Part shown: positions 16,210-28,200 of the stretch, piece by piece
How the letters are laid out: every line of letters begins with the position of its first letter
How positions within the stretch are numbered: position 1 is the first letter of the stretch
Source of the DNA: Pseudoalteromonas sp. SMS1
GTDB taxonomy: Bacteria; Pseudomonadota; Gammaproteobacteria; Enterobacterales; Alteromonadaceae
Reading direction: 5' to 3'
DNA length: 64,000 bases
Assembly (NCBI RefSeq): GCF_021530565.1
Contig: NZ_JAKGBI010000020.1
Location: 58,963-122,962 of the forward strand
Made by a program: the position numbers and the translations under genes
The notes under the pieces: model-generated
What the model was told of the DNA's origin: nothing
Database searches by the model: none
Seen by the model: the letters and a program-made list of their open reading frames with translations, nothing else

Positions 16210-19200
16210 TTACTTGTGCAGTATGTAGTTACTTTCTATCTCTACCACTAGGTGCTTTACTTCCTCTTGGTTTCGTAAAATTGAAAGGTGATCACCGTCT
16301 ACTTCAAATGCTTTGATGTCCCTAACCACACGCTGCCATCCCATGTCCAATTTGACTTCTCGCCCCTCAAACTTTGCCGTTTTTGCTGCTTTGATTACGG
16401 TAACAGGTACTTCTGGTAATGGGGCGTCCAATGTTACTTGTGCTAGCAACTGTGCCCTATATGTTTGGTAAAAACGTCCCAGCTGCGCCTGAGAAAAATA
16501 AACCCCCACTTGCGACAACCAACTGGCCAGTATCACCAACTTTGTCGATTCAGCCATTTGAATATAGTGGTCAATCTCAGTTTGTCGCGGCGTTAATTGG
16601 AAAAATTCGCAAAGGTTCTCCAATATGAATTGACTTATTTGTGCGTCACTCATTTGATTGGCCGGTGCACTCGGTAGTGGAGTATCCAGTATGGTAAGCG
16701 AGCTGATTTGACGCAGCTTCGCTTTTTTGGTCATTTCGTAACCGATAAAACTACCAAATGAATGGGTGACTAAGTGTACCGAGGGCAACATGTGGATGGC
16801 GGCTAAGTAATGTTCCGCGGTTTTTTCAACGGATCCCACAACCTCTGATTCATAAGCGATTTCATCAGGTTGCAATCCATAAACAGGGATCCGAGGATCC
16901 AATTCCTCGACTAAACGCTGAAAGGCCATTAACATCCCCCCCGCGCCCGCTATCAAAACCACAGGCCTAAAGCCTGCCTCTCCATCTTGTAAACACATTA
17001 ATGTACGCGTTGCAGTTTCACTCTCTCTTACCGCTTGTCGTTGCTGCTCAATGTACTGCGCTAACGCGCCGACATTTGAATGCTGTATTACTTTTGCCAG
17101 AGGAATTGTTAGGTTTAGTTGAGCTTCAATGCTTGCTACCAGCCGCATAACTAACAGCGAATGGCCCCCAAGTAAAAAGAAGTCATCATCAAGCCCCACA
17201 CGTTCTACTTTCAAAAGTGCGGCAAACTGTCTCGCTAGGCCTGTTTCCAATACGCTGCTCGGTGCTCGGTATTGAGTAGGTTGTGTTTCAAATTGCTGTG
17301 CTTGCACAACCAGCGCTTTACGGTCTAACTTACCATTCGGGGTATGAGGTAGACTGCTCACAACTACCCACTGCTGTGGGATCATATAGCTTGGTAAACG
17401 CGACGTAAGCTGCGCGCGCCACGCTGATATGGCAGTAGATTCATTCTCGAGCTCCACAAAAGCAACCAGTTGTGCGTGCTCACTGGCATCTTGCCTAACC
17501 ACTGCGGCGCACTGTTGGATCCCATCCAATGCCAATAAGTGCCGTTCCACTTCTGCCAGCTCTATACGGTAGCCACGTACTTTCACCTGCCCATCTTGTC
17601 GTCCGAGATAAACAAGCTCGTCTTGTTCATTTAATTTTACTCTATCGCCTGTCTTATATAATCTGATCCCTGTATCGGGATCCGTGATAAAGGCCTGTGC
17701 GGTGCGCTGTTCATCCCCCAAATATCCACGCGCAAGCGCTATCCCACTGACATAAAGTTCTCCCGGTATATATTTCGGTAGTGGTTTTAAATTTGCGTCC
17801 AATATATGGAGTTTAATGCCTGCGACAGCTCGACCTATTGCCACCTCATCCCCTTTAAAACTGGTCACATCCTGCAAAGTAGTCGAGATAGTTGCCTCGG
17901 TTGGTCCATATGCATTGATCAAGCGTATGCGTTCACCTTGTTGGGCCTGCCACTTACGTAAAGCAGCAACTTGCATTTGCTCCCCTCCGATGGTGATGAT
18001 GCGCAGATGAGGATTGAGGTCTAACGCAACTGAACTAAGCTGGTGCCAAAAGGCCGTCGGCAAACTCATCAAGGTTAAATCAGCTCGATAACTTAAGTCG
18101 CTCAATTGCTGCATGTCTAACAGCGATGTTTGATCACTCAGCACCAAGGTGGCACCATTTAATAAACTACAAAATAGCTCTTCAGCAAACACGTCAAAAC
18201 TGAAACTGGCAAATTGCAAATAGTTGTCTCGATTAGTGATCCCATACTCATTCGATAAAAAACCGACATAATTTAAGACGCTTTGTTGTTCAACCATTAC
18301 GCCTTTGGGGGTACCTGTGGTCCCTGACGTATAAATCACATAGCACAACTGAGACGGTGAGGGCATCGCGAGCTCAACCTGTGTATCTATCATTTCATAT
18401 TCAATGTCTTTTAGTTGGTAGGTTTGACACGTTACTTGCTCTGTTTGCCACACAGCACTGTCCGCTAGGATCAAAGCGACATTCGCATCATTTACAATCA
18501 GAGACTTTCTTTTTTCAGGCAATGCCGTGGTGAGCGGTAAGTAAGCGGCTCCAGCTTTTAAAACCGCCATAATCGCCACCACCAACTCAACACTGGGCGC
18601 GATACAAATACCGACAATAGGCTGTGTGTTCTCCCCTTTAAACTGGGATTGCAACCAAATGGCCAATTGGTCTGATTGGCGATCCAATGCCCCATAACTC
18701 AGTTTTTGAATTGGGCCGCCCTGATGCCCATCGAAAAAGACGACTGCATCCTCCTGTTCATAGCGCCTGACAATGTCAGAAAATACTGCAGGTATAGCGT
18801 GGTGATGCTGAGTTGACGACGTTATTTTTTCATTGGTCAACCCAAGTTTGACAGTAGGGATGGGCAGGGATTTGTCTACTGTACATTCATGGGGCAGCAG
18901 CAGAGACAGCGCGCGGAGTGGTTGCTGCGGAGCCTGACAAACAGCGTCAATTAATTGTGCGAGAACCGCCAAGCAGTGCTTAGCCTGTTCTCTCAATAAT
19001 ACACTTGTTTGGTAGCAAGCGGTCAATGACACTTGCTCGCTACCCGATACCACCAACGTCAGAGGATAATGTGTTTGATCACGCTCACTGCGATACACCA
19101 CCTCAAAAGGGGCATCAGCCTGTGCGCCCAGTGGTGATTGAGGAAAGTTTTCAAACACATATAAAACATCAAACAGATCACTGTTGGTGTCAATTGGGCT

Positions 19201-22200
19201 CATTTTGTGAGCATCACTTAAGGCGCTCTGGGGGTAATGGCTTAAAGCTGCAAAATTGTCTTTGCATGCCAGTAAAAAATCCTGGGCAGACATCTCTAAA
19301 TCAATCGCTATCCATACCGCTTGTGTATTTATATATGCACCGACTCGATTTTCCATATTGCGTAGTGCCGCTGGACGACCAGCAATTGTTTGACCAAATA
19401 ACGCATACGAGCTCTGACAACACACACTTAACCAGTAGCCAAATACACTTTGGATCACCTGGTTTGCAGTCACTCCTAGCTTGGCTGTCAGTCCATTAAT
19501 TTGCGCACATAACGCTTTGGGCAACTGCAAGGTCTGCTCTTGATACATCACGTCTTCAGGCGCGACACCAGTCTGGAGATACTCGCCAATTAAGGTTGGC
19601 CTGCCCGCATCTTGCAAGTATGCCTGCCAAAACTGGGCTTGCTTTGGTTCGGGATGGTGATGGATGTATTGAATAAAGTCGACGTAATTGTCCAATTCCA
19701 TTGTCATACCGCGCCCTTCAATCCGCGCGTTATAAAAGCACAGTAGATCATTGAACAACACAGGTAATGACCAACCATCCATGATCATATGATGGTAGGT
19801 CCAAACAAACCCCCAATGCGCATCAGCCATTGGCAACAGGCGTAGTTTCATACAAGGCGCATTATCAAGCGCAATACCGAGCTGGTACTCTTGATCTGCG
19901 ACTGTTTCTAAGTAGTCTTTTTGTTCGCTCACGGGAATAGCTTGATAAGCGCTAATCTCAATTGGCAGCTCACAGTTTTCTAATACCAACTGTACGGGCT
20001 CTCCATCCAGAGTATTGAATGCTGTACGCAATATGCTGTGCTGTGCCATGACCTGCTGCCAAGCATACACAAAAGCCTCACTATCAAAGTAACCACTAAA
20101 GATCATTTTGCTCTGTTCGAGATAAGGGTGAGCATGATCTTGATCTAACTGGCTTTGAAACCACATACCCTGCTGCAAATGACTTAGTGGGTAGACATCT
20201 GTAACCTGCTCCGCCTGATAGCGTGTCATCAAATGATTGAGCTGACGCGTCGAACAAGGAGATAAAAGGCGGAAGTCACTCGCCGTATACCAGCGCTTGG
20301 ATAATCCCGAGCAATGCGCAATGACAGTCTCTATGGCACTGGCGAGTGCATGTTTGAAAGCGCGCGCATCCGCCCCACTGACCGTTGCTGTATCGAAGTC
20401 TATATTAATAGTGAGTACACCTGATGAGATTGCCGCGGTCAGTTGCATGGCATAGAAGCAATGGTTCTGCGCATTGATTAACGCTCCACAGCACTCCGCA
20501 GCATCTCCAATTCCCCCTTGCTGACGGATGACAGTGTCCAACTGACCGAGATAGTTGAAAAAAATCAGTTTTTTAGTGTCAATGTGAAGTGCCTGTCTTT
20601 GCGCCTCGTCAGGGTGCATATAACGCAAGATACCGTACTCATCTGAGTGAGACTGCACACAATGCAAGGCTTCTTTAATGGCGCAAATCACATCTTCTAC
20701 GGCACTCGAATTCACATACAGATGCAATGGATACATGGCCGTCATCCAGCCTACCGTCTCGCTGCCTTTGACCTCATCTTGTAATAAAGTGCGACCATGA
20801 CCTTCCATCATCACCACTTGTGATTGCTGCTGATATTGTGTCATCACGGCAAGTTGTAATGCCGCTAATAGCAAAGTTTGAATACGCGTGTTATAGGGCT
20901 GATTGGCACAGGTAAGCAGTGCTTGCGTCTGCTCGCTGGGCAATGTCAATTGTGATCGCGCCACCACATCAGCTGTGTCTATCGAAGGTGACGTTATAAA
21001 CTGCTGCTGGTTTGCAGCTGCCACACACTCTGTCCACGCGCTTATCTCTGCACCGTGGCGCGCGTAATCGCAAAAATGTGCCGCGATTTTTTGAAGATTT
21101 GCCTGCACTCGCCTTTTTGGCATCGCCGATTTTCCAACACAGGCTTGCAGACTACTCGCTAAGTCCTCTAACAATACACGCCAAGAGACACCATCGACCA
21201 ACAGGTGATGCGCAACCACCATCAATCGATTCATCTCCTCTTCTGCGGGTGTGATGGCAAGTACCCCCCTCAACAATGGGCTACCATCGAACCGTAATGA
21301 CTGCTGAGCTGCTTCACATTGCACCAACCACTGTGCACGCCAATCCGCTATATCACGCATATCCACCACCTCAATCACCTGCGTGATATCTATGTCCGTG
21401 GAAAACATCAGCGAGTGAGACTGTGGCTCAACCACTAAACGTAGGCTGTCATGATGGTTTATCAAGTGCATCATCGCACGCTGAATATCGGTAACTTCCG
21501 TTGCTTTGTTCACCGACACCATCACGGCTTGGTTCCAGTGCTCAGGGACTTCAAAAGTATGTGCTAAAAACCATTGCTGAGCGGGTAATGGGCTGAGTAC
21601 CCCCTCGCAAGGTAAGCTCTCGCAATGCTCTCTCGTCTTGGGCTGCAACGCGGCCACATGTTCACTGAGTTTTGCGACGCTTGGAAAAGCAAATATGTCA
21701 GCCACATTAAGTTCACAACCTAAGGCCCGTGCACGACTGACAATTTGAATGCTTAAAATCGAATCGCCACCACACGCAAAAAAGTCGCAATGTACAGTTA
21801 ATGAGGGGCGGTTTAACACTTCACGATATAGCCCAAGTAATCCGTCTTGCAATGGCGTTGCTGCACTTTGCTCGGGTAACTCATCCAACTTTGCACTGAC
21901 TTGCTGCGTTTCAAACTGCTCTTGCAAGGCGCGATTGTTTACTTTGCCATGGGCTGTCAGTGGTAATGCTTCTAATGCAATGTAGTGACTTGGCAACATA
22001 TAGCTCGGTAATACGCTTTGTAAATGTCCCGCGACTGAGTGTGTGCAACTCTGACTGTCTGCGGTTTTCATCGGCACTAAAAAAGCGACTAATTGCTGGC
22101 GTTCATTGGCATTGTTGCAAAGTAATACCGTACACTCTTCAATACTGTTTAACTGCTTTATTTGCGCCGCGATTTCATCCAGCTCAATACGGTAACCACG

Positions 22201-25200
22201 CAATTTAACTTGTTCATCGTTTCGCCCGAGATACGCGAGGCGACCATGGCCTAACTCACGCACCATATCTCCACTGCGATATGCGCGGATAACTTCGCCG
22301 CTGGGCGCCTGCCAGTGAATAAAGCGCTGCTCGCTGAGTTGCTCACGATTAAGGTAGCCCAGTGCAACACCTGCCCCTGCAATACATAACTCCCCTATCG
22401 CGCCAAGCGGCTGTAATTGCCCTTGTTTATCTAGGAGCAATAACTGGGTATTGTCGATCGGTTTGCCAATATCTGGCACACTTGAAGTGTTGTTAACCAC
22501 ACCAGAAGTTGCCACCACCGATGTTTCAGTCGGACCGTAATTATTGACCACGTTAAAATTAAAACGCTCAACATCGATGGCATTCAGTTTATCTCCCCCC
22601 ACGAGTAAATAGTGTAAGTCACGCGGACTAAATGCACTGTCTGCCATCACCGCCATCGCAATGGGGGTGGCTAAAAAGCTATGTGTTACCGCAAATTTGT
22701 CCATATAAGCACTTAGGGCTTGCGCATCACTCAAGGTCCCTTTTGGTACAAAGGTCAACGTTGCCCCAGCGCATAAATACGGCCACACTTCCCACGTGGC
22801 CGCATCGAATGCTACGCTAGCGGTTTGTGTCGCAACGCTGTTCTTGTCCACGGCAAACGCACGCTGGTGCCATTGACATAAATTACTCAGTCCTTGATGG
22901 GGTACGATTACCCCCTTTGGCTGACCGGTGGTACCCGAGGTGTAAATGACATAAGCAGGCTGCGTTTTTTCTAATTGGCGGTGAGGCAAGATTGCACAAC
23001 TCGACTGCGCGGGAAACTTGATATTGTCTAGCAAAATCAGCGGTGCAGAGTGGGTGGGTAATTGCGCCAATATGTCAGCAAATAGTGTGTATGTCACCAC
23101 ACACTGACAACCACAATCCGCGGCGATATAACGAATCCTCTCCTCTGGGTAGCTCGGATCGATGGGCACATAACACGCCCCAATGCGCATAACAGAAAAC
23201 ATCGTCACAACCCAATCTACACCCGCGGGCAAGCATATGAGGACAGTATCACGCTCTGACACCCCAGCGGTTAATAGCGCTTGCGCAAGCTGTTGCGAGG
23301 CGTTGTCCAGCGCTTGATAACTGATTTTTCGCCCATCTGATTCAATCAGTGCTGTACGCTGCCACAGCTCGGGAGTCGCCTGATGCGCCATGATCTGAGA
23401 GATGATATCATCTGGCTGTGATACTGAACGACGACCTTGCAAAATTGCACCTTGCCAATCCGCCATCATTGGCAAACGGCTGGCTTTTGCGTCGGGGGAT
23501 GCAAGCGCGCCCAAAACCAGAGTTTCAAACGCTTGCGCCAAACGTGTTACAGTCTTTGAGTTAAACAAAGACCTATTGTAAATCCAATTTAAGGCTAATC
23601 CATCTGCTGTTTCGCTGCAGGTAACATCCAACTCAAACTTCGCACTGACCTGCTCTGCCTCAATGGCTTTCACCTGTAAATCAACCAAGTTTAGCGTCGT
23701 CTCTTCTATCGGGTTGAACGCAAAACTGATTTGAAAGAGACTGTGATGACTGAGATCTCGAGGCGGTTGCAAGACATCAACAATGTGCTCAAATGGCATG
23801 GCTTGATGTTCATGGATAGCCAGTATCACCTCTTTTTGTTGCGCCATCAAAGCTTGGATGGAACATTGCTCATCAAAGCGCATGCGAATCGGTAGGGTAT
23901 TGACAAAAAAACCAGCCACATCATTGAGCTGACACGTCATACGACCTGAAAAAGGCGAACCAATCACGACATCATGCGTGTTACTGAATCGCGCAACTGC
24001 CAGTGAAAATAAGCTATGAAGCCACATAAACATGCTAACGCCAAGGTGTTGGCATTGACCTGTAATCTGTGTATGCAGCGGTTTATCAAAGCGCTGAACA
24101 TACAGCCCTCCCAACGACGGCGCCTGCCTGATACGCGCGCTATCCAGCGGCAATTGATGTACCACTGGCGCATCCGATAATTGGGCATGCCAAAAGTGTC
24201 GATGTTGCTCCAATGCTTGCCCTTGCAACTGAGTACGCTGCCAGTTGGCATAGTCAATATAGCTGACGGTATCTGGTGCACTAGCGAGCACGTCATTGCT
24301 AGACATTGTCTCGCAAAGCGCTGCATAGGCGTGGGTGACGTCTCTGACGATTAAACGCAGGGAATGTGCATCACAGGCAATGTGATGAATATTAATCAGC
24401 AATTTAAAATGATTTGACGACGCCTTTAGTAAATATATGCGCAGCATTAAATCATTGTGTAGATCAAAGGCCCGTTGGCTGTCGTCTCTTTGTAGTTTGC
24501 GCCATGTCAATTCGACCTCTGCATCACACTTATCGCTGACATCAACAAACGTGATTGGCATTGTTTCCATAGAGAGTACGTGTTGCTCCACGTCACTTTG
24601 CGCGCTTTGACGGTATACTGTGCGTAAAATCGTGTGATGCTGAAGTACGGCAAACCACGCCTGCTCAAAAGCGGCTTGATTTAGTGACCCCTCTAATTCA
24701 AACAAGAGCGGGACATGATACAACGCCGTCGTCTGTCCCTGATTTTCAATCGCATCTAATGCCCACAAGCGCTGCTGCCCAAATGACAATGGCGCACATC
24801 GCTGATCATTCGAACGAGGGATTAACATCTCCTGATTTTGCGTCATGGATTTTTCAATCTGCACAGAGAGCGCTGCGACACTTGGAAATTGAAACACCTC
24901 TTTCAACGACACCGTAAACTGGTCATGCGTTTGTAAAAAGTTAACTAACTCAACAGCCAGTAACGAGTGCCCACCCAAGTTGAAAAAATCACTGTGTCTG
25001 CCTGCTTGTTCACATTGCAACACCTGCTCAAAGGCATAGGCGACCCGTTGCTCTATCTCGCTATTGGGCGCTTCATATTGACTTGATTGGTCACGCTTTT
25101 CGAGCAATAGAAGCAACTGTTTTTTATCGACTTTACCATTATTGGTCAACGGTATTTCGGCCACACTCGTGACACTACGAGGTAACATAAAGTCAGGTAA

Positions 25201-28200
25201 TGTCAGCGTTAAAAACGTTTTAAGTTCACTGGCTAAATCTTGAAATTGCGCATTGGCATATTCGGTCACGAACGCTTCAATGGTTGCGCCTTGTGGTGCG
25301 GTATGGTCCAACAACACGATCGCTTCATTGATCTTTGGATGTAACCTCAGCTGATTTTCAATTTCGCCCAATTCAATGCGGTAACCACGCACCTTCACCT
25401 GCTCGTCAAGTCGCCCGACATAGGTCATTTCACCACTTGGTAACAATCTAACTAAGTCACCAGAACGATAAACTCGTTCACGATGTTGGGACGATAAACT
25501 GACCTCAAAAAAACGCGAATCATTGAGCGCTGGTCGTTGCCAATAACCTCGACCAACCCCCTCTCCTCCAACATAGAGCTCTCCAATTGCACCTTGCGGA
25601 AGTAGCTGTTTGTGTTTGTCCAAGACATAGCAAGAGGTCGTGGGAATTGGCTTGCCAATATTACTGACGCCAAGCGCTAAATCCTCATGGCAGAGGTGTT
25701 TGAATGTCACATGTACCGTTGTCTCGGTGATCCCATACATATTAATAAGCTGGCAGCTGGGCAACATTTCATGCCAAGCCTTAAGTTTGCTTGGCTGTAG
25801 CGCTTCTCCACCAAAAATGACATAGCGAACAGCAGGTGCAATATCGCGTTCAGCTTGAATTGACAGCATGCAGGTCTGTAACACATAAAAAGCGCTGGGG
25901 GTTTGATTTAATACCGTGACCTGCTCCGACAGCAACAACTGTGCAAAGGCAGCAGTATCTTTGTACACATCTTGTTTGACGATGACCAACTTACCGCCAA
26001 ACAGCAAGGCGCCATACATTTCCCACACAGAAAAATCGAAGCAAAACGAGTGAAACATAGTCCACACATCATGTTCATTGAAGTCAAACAAGCTGGGGGT
26101 TGGGTGCAACAAACGGACGACGTGCCGGTGCTCTATTTGCACACCTTTAGGTTTGCCTGTCGTACCTGACGTATAAATTATATAAGCAAGCTGCTGCGGA
26201 TGGATTGTCACATGTTGGAAGGGCTTCACAGACGCATACCTTTGACTATTTAAGGCCTCTTCCACGGTCAATAGATCCACTGCAAAATGCGCAAACTGCG
26301 CTTTGGTTTGCGCGTCACAAACCAGTAAACGCGCCCCAACATCACTGACAATATATTCAATTCGCTCGACGGGGTAGCTGGGGTCGATTGGCACATATGC
26401 GCCACCCACTTTGAGAATAGCCAACAGCGTGACTATCATATCAACGCCTCGAGACAAACTCACTGGCACAAGCTGCTCAGAATATACGCCCTGCGCTTGC
26501 AAAACAGCGGCTAATTTATTGACTTGCTGGTCAAGCGCTTGATAGCTCAAAGTTCTATCGGTATCAGTCAATGCTACCCTAGACGCAAATTTATCCACTT
26601 GACGTTCGAACAAAGAAACAAGATTGTCTTGCTGAGGCCATTGAATGTGCTGACACTGAGGCTGGGCTAACATTGCCCGCTTTTGTGTTTCGTCCAACAA
26701 CGGCACCTGACCAACAAGGGTATGAGGGGCAGCCACAATGCCAGCTAACAATACTTCAAAACTCTTCGCCCATTGTGCAATCGTTGCTCGCTCATACAGG
26801 TTACGGTCGTATTTCCAATTCAATACCAGCGTGTCATTAAGCTGTTGGACGTGCAATTCTAGATCGCATTTTACCGCCACGGACTCATTGTCCTCAGGCT
26901 CGGCTTCAATGACTTCAAGCCCAGGTAAACGCAACGAAGCATCTTGCCCCTGAGTGAGAGAAAACAATATCTGTACGACTGGGTGATGACTTAAATCTCG
27001 TCCCTGCGCAGCCAGCTCTACCACCCTATCGAATGGTAGCGTGCTGTATTCCAGTGCCTCAAGAATACGGGTCTTCTGGGCACTCTGCCAATGTGCAAAT
27101 GTTACATTTTGGTCAACTTCGGCCTCAACAACCAGTGTATTCACAAATAAACCAATCAGTTTTTCAAGCTGGGAATGATCACGGCCAAGGACTGGGGTGC
27201 CAATTAAGACTGAAGATTGCTGGTTGATCCGGGCAATGAACAACATAAAGGTACTCATCAACCACATAAACAAGGAGTTTTGCTGCTCTGCCGCCAGCAC
27301 CTTTAACGCCTTACTCAGTGAGCTGGGTAGCGTCTGAATAAACCGTGTGCCTTGTGTCGTTTGTTGCGCGCTTCTTGGTTTATCTGCTGGTAGTGACTGA
27401 AGCGGTGACTTATCCTGTAGAATACGCTTGAAATATGCTAGATGTGGCGCAAAGTAGGCGTCGTTTAGGTGCGTCTTTTGCCAGTGTGCATAATCGCCGT
27501 ACTGGCATGTTAATTGAGGTAAAGAAACTGGCTGCTCATTGTGCAAAGCGCCATAACAATGCTCTATTTCAGCAACTAGATTACTCATAGATGCGCCATC
27601 AGAGACAATGTGATGCATATTGAAAGCCAGCCAATGATGCAGATTGTCTGAAATCAACAATACACGGACAAGACTATCTTTTGACAAATCAAACGGACGG
27701 GCATAAAACTCAGCTAGTTTTGAGTGAATGTAGGTGGTCTTTTCACTTTCTAAATGGCTGACATCACAGTACTCGAACGGGGTGACAACTTCTCGAGCAG
27801 TTTTGACATATGGCTTACCCTGCGATGCACTGTCAGCATGAAACGTACAACGTAAACTATCATGACGCTGAATAACCAACCGCACCGCTTCTTTTAATGC
27901 ATTGACCGACACATTACCACGTAATTGAAATTCAGCGGGCATGTAATACTGACGGCTACCTTGTAGCTGCTCGATGAACCACAGGCCTTCTTGTGCATAA
28001 CTCAAGGGCATACATTGCGCATCACGCGCTTTTGGGATGTCAAAACTATGATCGCGCTTATCCATTTCGTTATGCTGCTGAAAATAAGCCAATAGCTGGG
28101 GCTTTTTAGCAATGATTCGGTGTTTTAATGCCTCCGAAAAATCGTTTTTTTGGCGAAAGGCCAACTTTCCTTCTTTGGCATATAGGGTGATACCGGCATC

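Noticed and set aside
19005..19499. 164-codon frame on the plus strand inside NRPS3
   Set aside because: Lies entirely antisense to a C domain; composition and lack of motifs indicate a shadow.
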